Assembly: GCA_050008465.1 (NCBI GenBank)
Contig: JBEKMO010000020.1
Location: 1-64,000, forward strand
Reading direction: 5' to 3'
Length of the DNA stretch: 64,000 nucleotides
Source: Fen-330 sp050008465
GTDB taxonomy: Bacteria > Acidobacteriota > Terriglobia > Bryobacterales > Bryobacteraceae
A program made the translations under genes and the position numbers. The notes below the pieces were generated by a model. That model made no database searches, had not been told where the DNA came from, and was given only the letters and a program-made list of their open reading frames with translations. Shown one piece after another: positions 43,263 to 51,678 of this stretch (position 1 is its first letter; the number at the start of each line of letters is the position of its first letter).

Positions 43263-46232
43263 ATGCCGATTCCTGAGACCCCACCCACCGTACGAGAACT
43301 GGACTTGATGCGGCGACTTGAGAACTACGCGAAAGGAGAGGCGAACTGGGACCCCAGGGGCGCCGCCTTGGGCGAAAAGGCCAAGACTGCCTGCCGGTGC
43401 CTCCACACGAACGTCACCGACCTCGTGGAGAAAACCCTCGGTCTCCTCATGGACAGAGTAGCTTCACGCGAGATGGAGACCTTCACGCTGCATGACCGGA
43501 CCCACGGCCTGAAAGTCGCGCACCTCATGTGGCAGATTCTGGCGCCGGAGCGGAGGGAGCGCCTGACTCCCCCCGAGATCGCGATGCTGGTCCTGGCCGC
43601 CCATCTTCACGACCTTGGAATGGGCCTCAGCCCGGACGAGCGGCAAGCACGGCTCGAGGGTTCCGAGATCTGGGAGCGAGCGGAATGGGATGAATCCACT
43701 AAGACCCGGATGGAGCAGTTGCGCACCAAGCTGTTGGATCCCGAACTGGCGGAAACCGCTCGCCACCGCCTCGACCACCAGCTCTTCCAGGCTGAGGAAG
43801 CCCTGCTGTGCGCGGACACCCGCGAACGGCACGCGACACCGGAGCGATATGAGGAGCTCCTGCGGACCGTGCGCGGGCTCCACGACCGCGACCGCGAGAG
43901 GATCCCGGACCCGGACTCGTGTCTGGCATTCGACGGCGATTCCTTTCGGGCGAAGCTCGTTGACGTCTGTGTCAGCCATAACGAAGACGCGGAGGTTCTG
44001 GCGCAGAACGACCCTAAGAACCTGGGGTATCTGCGTTTCCCGAGGGATTATACAGTTGGCTGCGCCGCTGCGGACTTGCAGATGGTTGCGGCCGCGCTGC
44101 GCCTCGCGGATATTCTCGATTTTGATCGGGAGCGGACGCCCCCCGCGCTCTTCCTGTACCTGATGCCGGGCCCACTGGCGCCGGAAGAGAACCAGGCCGT
44201 CCTCGAGTGGAGCAAGCACTTGGCGATTTCCCATTGGAACATCGACGAGAGCGCCATCGTGTTCAAGGGCCGCTGCCGGAACCACATTGTGCATCATGCC
44301 GTGGTTCAGTTCTGCGCCGCCATCACCGGCGAGATGGAGAAAACCAAGCTGACTTTCGGTTCCGAAGACGAGTCCCGATGGCCTTTCTTGCTGCCTTCCT
44401 CGGCCAAAGCTGAAATCCACGCCGAGGGGTACAAGTACGTCCCCTACCGCTTCGAGCTTGATGACCAGCGGATCTACTCGCTGCTGATGGGTGGGGCTAT
44501 TTACGACAATCCGCTGGTCGCGGTGCGCGAGCTGGTTCAGAACGCGGTTGACGCATGCAAGCTGCGCGATGCTCTGACCGAGCTGTCCGACCCCGGCGTG
44601 CAAGAAATGTCCGTCAAGAACAGGATCTTCGTCCGTTATGAAGAGCCCACGTCCGAGTCCCCGGAGCCGAAGCTGACCGTCACGGACACGGGCGCCGGAA
44701 TGGACGAATTGATCTTGCGCACCTACTTCCTCAAAGTCGGGCAGTCCTACTACCGTTCCACGGAGTTCAACAAGCACCGCGTGGAGCTCAGGAAAGCCGG
44801 CCTGGATTTCGCCCCTGTCTCGGAATTCGGAATCGGCTTCCTCTCCTGCTTCCTTCTGGCGGACAGGGTAAAGGTAGAGACGGCGATGGCCGAGGGATGG
44901 AGCGGAGACACCCACAAGCGAACCCTGGTAATCGACGGCCCCACCCGCCTGATTCGGCTCGATGAGGAGCCGAACGTTGGTCAGAGGCGATGGAAGGGGA
45001 CGCAGGTCACCCTCTACCTGACCCGAGGCAGCGAAGAAGATCGCAAGAACAAACCACCCGGCTGGAACGCAATCAAGGACTATCTCGCTGATGTCTGCCA
45101 GGAACTGCCGTATGACCTTCACCTCGAGTACGGCACGATCAGCCGTGACGTGATCCCCTCTGGAGAGAAGAGCGTGGAGGTGCCCCCGGATCTCGCGGCA
45201 GGCTCCCTCAGGATTCCGATCCACGACCCGGCCGCGGGGATGAAGGGTGAGCTGGTGCTCATCAATGAGTTTGAGCGTCGCAGAAGAGAGGAGGCGGAGG
45301 CCAGGAACATTTCGGGCCGCATCGGACGTGAACAGAGGAAGTCCCCCAGATCGGTGTTGCTCCGGGGTGGATTCAAGATCGGAGATTTGCCGGGGCTCAC
45401 TGACTCGTTTCTTGGAAGAATTCGTCTCAATTGGCGGTCTCAGGGGTCTCGCCGGTACGCAGCATCGAACCTCGCCCGGAACGCCATGGCAGATCAACCG
45501 GCGGTCGCTGAGGCGCTTTTCCGTAGCTGGCTGACCTACCTGTTGGACCACAGATCCGAGCTCTCGAACGAGCTTTGCGCGTCCCACGGCTATCCGGATC
45601 ACCCGTGGCCTGTGTTACCCATCTCCGTCTGGATCGAGCAGTACGATGCGGCAAGTCTCTACCAGCTTGCTAGAAAAGGGTGGCTCGTTGACCTTGGGAA
45701 CGATAAGCTTCACGAACAAGGCCTCCGGGAGTGGGAGATGGGACGTGGGGGGTCACTACGATTCCCGTGGCACGACGGGCTGTCAAGTTCACTACTGGAC
45801 TTGGTGCTTCCACGCATCACGTCTCTTGAGCTGGATAGAATTGGATTCCTACTCCTGAGGCCTCCACAGCAGGGCGGGCTCGAATCCTTGAACAACTGCC
45901 ACGACTATTTTCGAAAACGGGTGCGTTGGGGTCTCTTCGCTGCGTTCCCAACCGCTCGTGACACCTGGCTGGCAAGCGGAAGTTGGTTGAATGAGAAGTA
46001 TCGGGGAGAGCTGTCGGCTGTGTTCCCCGACGAGGAGCGCGCGGACCTCGCGCGTACAGTCGGAGAGCTGATCTACAGTCGAGATTCTAACCGCCCGGCC
46101 GCGCTTACGCCCGAACAAGCCGCGCTCTGGAGGCGGTTCGCGGATCATTTCCCGAATCTCGAAATCGGAGGATCTTCCTCCTGGAGCCATGGTTGGCGCA
46201 TAGACAGCTTCAAGATCGCGGAACAGCCATAG
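43263..46232 (+). CDS. HD phosphohydrolase fused to HSP90-like ATPase
   Basis: A 989-residue protein. N-terminal HD domain: His77/His81 (LHDRTHG), His114 and the His116-Asp117 doublet (AAHLHDLGMG), and Asp283 (RLADILDFDRERTP), a full metal set for phosphohydrolase activity. From about 390 an HSP90/GHKL ATPase follows: N box RELVQNAVDA (422-431), DTGAGM (475-480) and FGIGFLSCFLLADRV (522-535), as in HtpG. The remaining 350 residues match nothing I know. GGAGGTG eight bases before ATG 43263 fixes the start. HD plus HSP90-like ATPase fusions are found in predicted conflict systems; an MNT/HEPN pair follows. Codon choice seems less GC-biased towards the 3' end. Confidence 0.8.
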   Translation: MPIPETPPTVRELDLMRRLENYAKGEANWDPRGAALGEKAKTACRCLHTNVTDLVEKTLGLLMDRVASREMETFTLHDRTHGLKVAHLMWQILAPERRERLTPPEIAMLVLAAHLHDLGMGLSPDERQARLEGSEIWERAEWDESTKTRMEQLRTKLLDPELAETARHRLDHQLFQAEEALLCADTRERHATPERYEELLRTVRGLHDRDRERIPDPDSCLAFDGDSFRAKLVDVCVSHNEDAEVLAQNDPKNLGYLRFPRDYTVGCAAADLQMVAAALRLADILDFDRERTPPALFLYLMPGPLAPEENQAVLEWSKHLAISHWNIDESAIVFKGRCRNHIVHHAVVQFCAAITGEMEKTKLTFGSEDESRWPFLLPSSAKAEIHAEGYKYVPYRFELDDQRIYSLLMGGAIYDNPLVAVRELVQNAVDACKLRDALTELSDPGVQEMSVKNRIFVRYEEPTSESPEPKLTVTDTGAGMDELILRTYFLKVGQSYYRSTEFNKHRVELRKAGLDFAPVSEFGIGFLSCFLLADRVKVETAMAEGWSGDTHKRTLVIDGPTRLIRLDEEPNVGQRRWKGTQVTLYLTRGSEEDRKNKPPGWNAIKDYLADVCQELPYDLHLEYGTISRDVIPSGEKSVEVPPDLAAGSLRIPIHDPAAGMKGELVLINEFERRRREEAEARNISGRIGREQRKSPRSVLLRGGFKIGDLPGLTDSFLGRIRLNWRSQGSRRYAASNLARNAMADQPAVAEALFRSWLTYLLDHRSELSNELCASHGYPDHPWPVLPISVWIEQYDAASLYQLARKGWLVDLGNDKLHEQGLREWEMGRGGSLRFPWHDGLSSSLLDLVLPRITSLELDRIGFLLLRPPQQGGLESLNNCHDYFRKRVRWGLFAAFPTARDTWLASGSWLNEKYRGELSAVFPDEERADLARTVGELIYSRDSNRPAALTPEQAALWRRFADHFPNLEIGGSSSWSHGWRIDSFKIAEQP

Positions 46233-46383
46233 CGGCCTCTGTCTGCGCAACGCGGCTGATCGCACGATGGCCGCCGCTCCCAGTGCCGCGATCGGCACAG
46301 AGGGCTGCGGCAGCAAGAGCCACGCCCTCCCTAACTTCCAGTTCTCTTCCCTGCCGGTTGTGGCAAACTGGTGGGGACGAACC

Positions 46384-46737
46384 ATGGGCACTGAGCAGAC
46401 CACCGTCTTCAAGACGCCATCGGCCGACGATCCGCTCCTTGCCGAGGTCGTGCGTCGTTTGGCCGAAGCCTACCAGCCGGAGCGCATCTATCTGTTCGGT
46501 TCCGTCGCCAGGGGAGACGCCGGCCCGGACAGCGACTATGACGTTCTGGTAGTCGTTCCGGACGACGCGCCGCCCGAGCGCCGCCGCAGTCGCCTCGCCT
46601 ACGAGGTGATGTGGGGCACTGGGGCCGCGGCGGATGTGCTGGTTTGGAGCGCGAGCCGCTTCGAGAGCCGGACTCATCTTCCAGTGTCCTTGCCGGCTAC
46701 GGTCATTCGCGAGGGAAAACTCCTCCATGTCGCCTGA
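46384..46737 (+). CDS. MNT-type minimal nucleotidyltransferase (probable antitoxin)
   Basis: A 117-residue protein with the polymerase-beta fold signature GSVARGDAGPDSDYDVLVVV (GS-x10-DxD) and a third acidic position in ADVLVWS. In MntA/HepT modules the nucleotidyltransferase adds AMP to the HEPN toxin and silences it. ATG 46384 is chosen; the upstream frame lies in the gap after the HD/HSP90-like gene. Overlaps the HEPN gene by 11 bases, as expected for such pairs. Confidence 0.88.
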   Translation: MGTEQTTVFKTPSADDPLLAEVVRRLAEAYQPERIYLFGSVARGDAGPDSDYDVLVVVPDDAPPERRRSRLAYEVMWGTGAAADVLVWSASRFESRTHLPVSLPATVIREGKLLHVA

Positions 46738-47140
46738 TCCTGCGCTCATCGCGGAGGTACGCGCCTGGCTATCGAAGGCAGCCAAGGACCTGGCTGCCGC
46801 CCAGTACGAATCGCAGGCAGATCCGCCGTTTGCCGACGACATTGTGTTCCACTCGCAGCAGGCCGTCGAGAAGTCCCTGAAGGCGTTCTTGTCGTGGAAC
46901 CTTCTCCCGTTCCGCAAGACGCACAATTTGGTCGAACTGGGAGAAGCTTGCTGTCAGATCGATCAGAGCCTGGAGCCGCTGCTTCGTCGCGCGGCACCCC
47001 TTACCGAATACGCGTGGAAGTTTCGCTACCCCGGTGACCCCGAAGAAGCAACCTCCCAGGAGGCTGCTGACGCCCTGGCAACGGCCCACGACGTGTTCGA
47101 GGCGGTTCTGAGCCGGCTGCCATCCGGTACGCATCCTTAG
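46727..47140 (+). CDS. HEPN domain protein (probable toxin or RNase)
   Basis: A 137-residue all-helical HEPN protein: AWLSKAAKDLAAAQYESQ, IVFHSQQAVEKSLKAFLSWN, FRKTHNLVELGEAC and YAWKFRYPGDPEE. The FRKTHNL stretch holds an Arg and His, but the spacing is shorter than the Rx4-6H RNase motif, as in the PF05168-type HEPN group, so RNase activity is uncertain. Start ATG 46727 overlaps the MNT gene. The pair may be a self-contained toxin-antitoxin module or an accessory of the HD/HSP90-like gene. Confidence 0.85.
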   Translation: MSPDPALIAEVRAWLSKAAKDLAAAQYESQADPPFADDIVFHSQQAVEKSLKAFLSWNLLPFRKTHNLVELGEACCQIDQSLEPLLRRAAPLTEYAWKFRYPGDPEEATSQEAADALATAHDVFEAVLSRLPSGTHP

Positions 47141-47182
47141 AGTTGCACAGCTTCATGCCTGGTTCGGCTTTTGTGACGATCC

Positions 47183-47584
47183 CTACCGCTTCCGCACCTG
47201 AATGAGGAACGACTCCTCGACGCGCTTGCCGTCCGCGCTCTCGGCGGTCAGCGTGTAGCGGGTATCCTTCTGCGGCGCGACGTTGAAGCACCGGCTCAAC
47301 GCGGGCCAGACTGGCTCGACCTCCGGCTCGATGCGCACGGTTCGGGCGTTGGCGACTCCGTAGCACAAGATCGCTCGTTCGCCCTTGTTCAGCACCTCGG
47401 GGCTGGCGTAGAACTGGAGGATCTTCACCGTGCTGCCGTAGTCGGGAGGAAGGCTTGGCGCCATCTGCCGGGCGCGAGCACGCTCGAACTCGCGGTTGCT
47501 CCTGTAGCGGTCCGCAAACGTCCAGCCCAGGTAGAGCAACGCGGCCGCCACCACCACGAACATGTAGCGAACGATTCTGCGCAC
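47183..47584 (-). CDS. Membrane-anchored protein with beta-sandwich domain
   Basis: A 133-residue protein of unknown function: one N-terminal membrane helix (YMFVVVAAALLYLGWTF) and a periplasmic domain from about 50 (KILQFYASPEVLNKGERAILCYGVANARTVRIEPEV, DTRYTLTAESADGKRVEESFLIQV) that looks like an Ig-like fold seen in Acidobacteria surface proteins. Convergent with the HEPN gene (42 bases apart) and divergent from the Clp-type ATPase. Confidence 0.6.
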   Translation of the reverse strand: MRRIVRYMFVVVAAALLYLGWTFADRYRSNREFERARARQMAPSLPPDYGSTVKILQFYASPEVLNKGERAILCYGVANARTVRIEPEVEPVWPALSRCFNVAPQKDTRYTLTAESADGKRVEESFLIQVRKR

Positions 47585-47649
47585 GGCCTACTCATACTCT
47601 ATCGCGGCCGTCGCGGATCCGGTGAAAACCCGTACTCTGTCCGATATGT

Positions 47650-47675
47650 TTGTTAGGTGAACAAGGTACTATAAC
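47650..47675 (+). promoter_or_regulatory. Inverted repeat TTGTT-N5-AACAA with -10 box
   Basis: TTGTT (47650-47654) and AACAA (47660-47664) form a perfect inverted repeat, followed at 47670-47675 by TATAAC, a good -10 box. It lies about 27 bases before the AAA+ gene start and could be an operator over its promoter. No matching regulator is identified. Confidence 0.4.
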
Positions 47676-47701
47676 TTGCCGTTCACGAAGGGAAAAGGAG
47701 A

Positions 47702-48793
47702 ATGGCCCGGCTCAGCGCACCCCTCGACGTCACAAACCTCGGCTGCGAGGCAAGACTCCTCGAGACTGGCCTGCGGGGGTTGATCGTCGGACAGGACGAG
47801 GCGATCGCTCAGATCGTCAATGTCTACCAGATGTTCCTCACGGGCATGCACGCGCCCGGACGGCCGGTCGGAAACTTCCTGTTCCTTGGCCCGACCGGTT
47901 CCGGCAAGACCCGCATCGTGGAGGCGACGGCGGAGATCCTGGTGGGATGCGCACGGGCCGTCGTGAAGATCGACTGCGGCGAGTTCCAGCACAGCCACGA
48001 GATCGCCAAACTGATCGGTTCGCCCCCGGGGTACCTGGGGCATCGCGAAACGCACCCCATGCTGAGTCAGGAGACGCTCAACCAATACCTAACCGAGAAG
48101 CTCGACTTGAGCTTCGTTCTGTTCGACGAGATCGAAAAAGCCAGCGACGCACTGTGGAACCTGCTGCTGGGGATCCTGGACAAAGCCACTCTAACGCTGG
48201 GCGATGGCCGCAAGGTGGACTTCTCCAAGGCCCTGATCTTCATGACCAGCAACCTGGGCGCCTCCAACATGAGCGCGCTCACCACCCCCGGGCTGGGCTT
48301 CGTCTCCCCCGACCCCGGCGAGCGCCTGGATGACAAGATCGCCCAGGCCGGCGTCGCAGCGGCCCGCCGCAAGTTCACACCCGAGTTCATCAACCGGTTG
48401 GACAAGATCGTGGTCTTCCGTTCCCTGGGCGACCCCGAATTGCGCCGGATCCTGGACATCGAGCTGGGCCTGGTCCAGGAGCGGATCTTCCAGTCGCCGA
48501 ACACCAAGCCCTTTGTCTTCAGCGTGACCGCCGCAGCCAAGGACTACCTGCTTCGGGAAGGCACCGATGTGAAGTACGGTGCGCGCCACCTGAAACGCGC
48601 GGTCGAGCGGACGTTGGTGCAGCCCATGTCCAACCTGATCGCCAGCGGCCAGGTGCAAGAAGGCGATTGGCTGCGCTCGGACTACGATCCGGCCACCAAC
48701 CGGATGACGTTCTTCCTACAGGCCGAGAACGTCTCCCCCTACGCCATGGCGGAGCTGGCCAGAACCTCGCCCACCTTCTCGGCTGCCGCGTAG
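47702..48793 (+). CDS. Stand-alone Clp/HSP100-type AAA+ ATPase
   Basis: A 363-residue protein that corresponds to the second ATPase module (D2) of ClpA/ClpB. Walker A GPTGSGKT (63-70), pore loop SPPGYLGH (108-114), Walker B FDEIEKA (141-147), sensor TSNLGASNM, arginine-finger region FINRLDKIVVF and a C-terminal D2-small domain (GARHLKRAVERTLVQP). The N domain, D1 module and ClpB middle coil are absent, and there is no zinc finger as in ClpX. Such a protein could be an unfoldase without a known protease; no ClpP-binding loop (IGF/LGF) is obvious. AAAGGAGA precedes the ATG. Confidence 0.85.
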   Translation: MARLSAPLDVTNLGCEARLLETGLRGLIVGQDEAIAQIVNVYQMFLTGMHAPGRPVGNFLFLGPTGSGKTRIVEATAEILVGCARAVVKIDCGEFQHSHEIAKLIGSPPGYLGHRETHPMLSQETLNQYLTEKLDLSFVLFDEIEKASDALWNLLLGILDKATLTLGDGRKVDFSKALIFMTSNLGASNMSALTTPGLGFVSPDPGERLDDKIAQAGVAAARRKFTPEFINRLDKIVVFRSLGDPELRRILDIELGLVQERIFQSPNTKPFVFSVTAAAKDYLLREGTDVKYGARHLKRAVERTLVQPMSNLIASGQVQEGDWLRSDYDPATNRMTFFLQAENVSPYAMAELARTSPTFSAAA

Positions 48794-48859
48794 GTAGGAC
48801 TGCGGCGGGGTTCCCGGGAACGCGTCGACCTGTTGTATCTTGTCCTGAGGAGACACTCC

Positions 48860-49402
48860 ATGCGAATTCGCAGGATTGGATATGGCATTCTCTTGCTGGT
48901 CTTCGGTTCAGGCGCAGCTTTGGCGCAAGGCACGGCCGGCAACGACGCCCTTCAGCGGTTCCTGGTGGAGGCCAAGAAGCACACCTACGCCAGTCAGGGC
49001 GACAGTGCTTCCATGAAGCCACTACTCAGCGGGACGCGCCAGCTCGAGTACTCGCAAGGCCCGTTTCTGTACCGGGATATTTACGTCGGCGAGTCCACGT
49101 TCGCTGGCCAGGAGATCGTCTACGAGTCCGGAAAGCCCGTCTGGACAACGAGTTACGCCGGCCATATCCGTCCAGGCATCGACGCCAGGGAGGTTGCAGC
49201 GGTGGTTAAGCTCCTGCACGTCGCTTTGATGCGCGTTCCTCTGGAAGAGCCCTATCGGGGACCGCGGCGGGTCGAGCAGGGCGCTTACACTTACACCAAC
49301 CGTGTGCAGGGCCAGCTCGACAGCTTCCATGGCGAGGAGGCGATCGCGCGCGGCGAGACCAAGCTCTACGAGCTGCACTACGGAGGCGGGCTGGTTCGCT
49401 GA
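48860..49402 (+). CDS. Secreted DUF5680 protein
   Basis: A 180-residue protein with a signal peptide (1 to about 22, ending GAALAQG) and a DUF5680 domain: LQRFLVEAKKHTYASQGD, QLEYSQGPFLYRDIYVGESTFAGQEIVYESGKPVWTTSYAGH. The function is unknown; family members are usually cytoplasmic, so the signal peptide is notable. GAGGAGA upstream supports ATG 48860. It follows the Clp-type ATPase by 66 bases and may share its transcript. Confidence 0.78.
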   Translation: MRIRRIGYGILLLVFGSGAALAQGTAGNDALQRFLVEAKKHTYASQGDSASMKPLLSGTRQLEYSQGPFLYRDIYVGESTFAGQEIVYESGKPVWTTSYAGHIRPGIDAREVAAVVKLLHVALMRVPLEEPYRGPRRVEQGAYTYTNRVQGQLDSFHGEEAIARGETKLYELHYGGGLVR

Positions 49403-49456
49403 GGCGCGCGAACGCATCCCGGGTCGAGCCAGGTCGGCGCAAGGCGCTGGGCGCCC

Positions 49457-50221
49457 TCAGCTCAGATTCTGCCCCTGGTCCAGCGCGTACAGGTGCCCGC
49501 TCGCCACCGTCGTCACCGCCAGGTATACGACCAGCAGCGCGAACTGCTCCACGGCTTCCTCGTCCGTCACCGGGTACTTCACTGCCGAGCGCGCCCGGAT
49601 CCGCTCCCAGGTCTCGCGCGGGAAGTCCTCTGGCGGCAGGATCGGCCCCGGCGCCAGCGCGTTGACGAAGATCCCCCGCTCGCCGTATTCCAGCGCCATG
49701 GCCCGCGTCATCGCCGCCACCGCCGCCTTGGTCACCACGTAAGGCAGGTTGCGCTTCTGCGGTTTGCCGATCGAGGTCGCGTCCGCCACGTTGATGATGT
49801 GCCCGCCCCGCGGCATCAGTGGAACGATCAACTGCGCCGGCCAAAAGGTGCCCAGAATGTGCGCCCCGACGCTGTCCCGCCACTCCCGCTCGCCAGCCTC
49901 GCCGATCTCGACAGGCTCGTACACCGACGCCATGTTGACCAGGATGTCGATCCGCGGGAACTCGGCGCGCGCCCTTTCGACCGCTTCCTTAACGCTTCCG
50001 CGCTCGGAAACGTCGGCCTGCACCGTGATCGCCCGCACGCCCAGCTTGCGCGCCTCCGCGGCCGTCGATTCCGCTTCCGCCTCCGAACGGCGGTAGCTCA
50101 GCACGAGGTTCACACCCTGCTCGGCCAGCGCCAGCGCCACCGTGCACCCAATCCGCTTGCCTCCGGTGATCCAAGCCGTCTGGCCCTTGAGCCGGCCGAG
50201 ATGTTTTTCGAGTAGTGTCAA
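49457..50221 (-). CDS. SDR oxidoreductase, pteridine-reductase-like
   Basis: About 254 residues if it starts at TTG 50221, which overlaps the TlpA gene stop (TTGA); no ATG or GTG is available before the cofactor motif. The loop reads TGGKRIG (19-25), the KRIG form seen in FolM and trypanosomatid PTR1. The usual catalytic Ser region reads NVADATS, with Asp147 as in PTR1/FolM, followed by Tyr161 and Lys165. It may reduce a dihydropteridine, but ordinary SDR substrates remain possible. Last gene of a three-gene overlapping redox operon. Confidence 0.75.
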   Translation of the reverse strand: MTLLEKHLGRLKGQTAWITGGKRIGCTVALALAEQGVNLVLSYRRSEAEAESTAAEARKLGVRAITVQADVSERGSVKEAVERARAEFPRIDILVNMASVYEPVEIGEAGEREWRDSVGAHILGTFWPAQLIVPLMPRGGHIINVADATSIGKPQKRNLPYVVTKAAVAAMTRAMALEYGERGIFVNALAPGPILPPEDFPRETWERIRARSAVKYPVTDEEAVEQFALLVVYLAVTTVASGHLYALDQGQNLS

Positions 50222-50697
50222 AGCAGTGTTCGCAGGGCCGCTTCCAGCGCCGCCATGTCCGTCTCGCCGAAAAACGACCTCGCCTTGCGGCCCTCGCGGT
50301 CGTAGAGGAACAGCGCCGGCAGTTGGCCGCTCCACTTCGCATCGATCGCGTTGATGAACTTGTCGTCGTCTCGCGGCCGCTTGATGTAGCCCGGCAGCGG
50401 CGCCCGCTGTTTCTTCAGGAACTCCAGCGCGCCCGCCTCCTGCTCCGGCTCATCGCAGGAGATCGCGACCAGTTTCAGCCCGCGGTCCCGGTAACGGCTT
50501 TCCAGGGCCACCAGTTGGGGCATCTCGGCGCGGCACGGTTCACACCAGGTCGCCCAGAAGTCCACTAGCACCACCCGCCCCTTCCCCGAGGCGGTGAGCT
50601 TCTGAAATCCTGCCTCGTCCAGCGGGGCCAGCCGCGCCGGCTGCGCTAGCGCCACCGCAAGGGCCGCGAATTGGACGAGTAGCAGCCTCCGCGTCAC
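50218..50697 (-). CDS. TlpA/ResA-like thiol-disulphide reductase
   Basis: A 159-residue thioredoxin-fold protein with a signal peptide (1 to about 19) and the redox motif WATWCEPC (Cys52, Cys55), followed by the TlpA insert (LKLVAISCDEPEQEAGALEFLKKQ) and the cis-proline loop GQLPALFLYD. It works in the periplasm, probably in cytochrome c maturation or thiol repair. GTG 50697 overlaps the previous stop (GTGA). The open frame extends into the upstream gene but is not coding there. Confidence 0.88.
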   Translation of the reverse strand: MTRRLLLVQFAALAVALAQPARLAPLDEAGFQKLTASGKGRVVLVDFWATWCEPCRAEMPQLVALESRYRDRGLKLVAISCDEPEQEAGALEFLKKQRAPLPGYIKRPRDDDKFINAIDAKWSGQLPALFLYDREGRKARSFFGETDMAALEAALRTLL

Positions 50698-51266
50698 GCC
50701 GCCTTCTTGATCCGCTTTATCGAGCACCCGAACGCCTTGGTCTCCGGCTGCCCCACCGGCTGCCCGGCCAGTACTGCGTCCAGCGCGTTCCTCAGCCGCG
50801 GCGTCTGGACCCGCTCGATTACCTGCGAGTCGTCGACCGACCCATGGTACCGGATGGCACCCGTCCGGTCCAGCACAAACGCCTCCGGCGTCACGCTCGC
50901 TCCGAACCGGTCCGCGACGACGTTGTCGTCGTCCTTGTAGACCTGGAACGGGAAGCCGTGTTCCTGCGCATGCCGCGCCACCTCCGCCGCCGGCTCGGTC
51001 CGGTTCGCGTTGATGAACACGAACTTCACTCCCTTGGGCGCGTAATCCGTGTACAAGGCCTTCATCCGCTCGTTGTACGCGTTCGAGACCGGGCACTGCG
51101 TCGCGATGAACAGGACCACCGTCAGGTCCCCTTTCAGCGACGAAAAGTGCACGCCGTTGCCCTGGACGTCCTTAATCCCAAAATCGCTCACCTGCGATCC
51201 CAGTTTGAATTCCTGCCCCAGCAGGACGACCGTGCAGGCGCAAGCCGTCAATAGCAAACGTCCCAT
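50694..51266 (-). CDS. Secreted redoxin (AhpC/TSA-like)
   Basis: A 190-residue thioredoxin-fold protein with a signal peptide (1 to about 17) and the motif FIATQCPVSNAYNERM (Cys58), which is the single-cysteine pattern of the redoxin group often found beside TlpA proteins. Other family features: LKGDLTVVLF, FQVYKDDDNVVADRFGASVTPEAFVLDRTGAIRYHG. Peroxidase activity is likely but unproven. First gene of the operon; ATG 51266. Confidence 0.85.
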   Translation of the reverse strand: MGRLLLTACACTVVLLGQEFKLGSQVSDFGIKDVQGNGVHFSSLKGDLTVVLFIATQCPVSNAYNERMKALYTDYAPKGVKFVFINANRTEPAAEVARHAQEHGFPFQVYKDDDNVVADRFGASVTPEAFVLDRTGAIRYHGSVDDSQVIERVQTPRLRNALDAVLAGQPVGQPETKAFGCSIKRIKKAA

Positions 51267-51308
51267 CTTCCCCTCCGCTTGCAGTAGGATAAGGCTCTGC
51301 CTTGTCCA

Positions 51309-51659
51309 TCACTTCTTCAACTTCAGATTGATGACTGCCTTCTTGCGCGAGTCGAACGTGCTCAGTCTGCTCGAATCGCTGGAAGCGCCACTACGCTCGG
51401 CCTTCAACTCGTAATCGATGTTCGTACTCAGCCCGTGGAACACGTAGCTCCCGTCGTCCCTCGTATTGAACGTCCGGACTTGCAGGGTCTTCGTGTTCTT
51501 CAGATACACCACCGCGCTTCCCGCCGCCGCGCCGCTCGCATCCGTCACCGTACCCTCGACCGAACGGACGTTTGGGTCCTCCTTGACCTTCTGCGCCATG
51601 GCCAGCGGCTGCGTTGCCCACAGCACCACCCCCAGCGCCAGCACGGTGAGTACACTTCT
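51309..51659 (-). CDS. Secreted carboxypeptidase-regulatory-like domain protein
   Basis: About 116 residues: signal peptide (MRSVLTVLALGVVLWATQPLAMA) and one small beta-sandwich domain (SVEGTVTDASGAAAGSAVVYLKNTKTLQVRTFNTRDDGSYVFHGLSTNIDYELKAE), the CarboxypepD_reg fold common as a stand-alone secreted domain in Acidobacteria. ATG 51659 has GGAGA five bases upstream; ATG 51674 is an alternative. Role unknown, possibly sugar or cell-wall binding. Confidence 0.8.
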   Translation of the reverse strand, partial: RSVLTVLALGVVLWATQPLAMAQKVKEDPNVRSVEGTVTDASGAAAGSAVVYLKNTKTLQVRTFNTRDDGSYVFHGLSTNIDYELKAERSGASSDSSRLSTFDSRKKAVINLKLKK

Positions 51660-51678
51660 CATTAGATTCTCCATTCCC

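Noticed and set aside
47702..48793. Reading the AAA+ gene as clpX or clpB
   Set aside because: There is no zinc-binding N domain for ClpX and no N domain, D1 or middle coil for ClpB, so no gene name is assigned.
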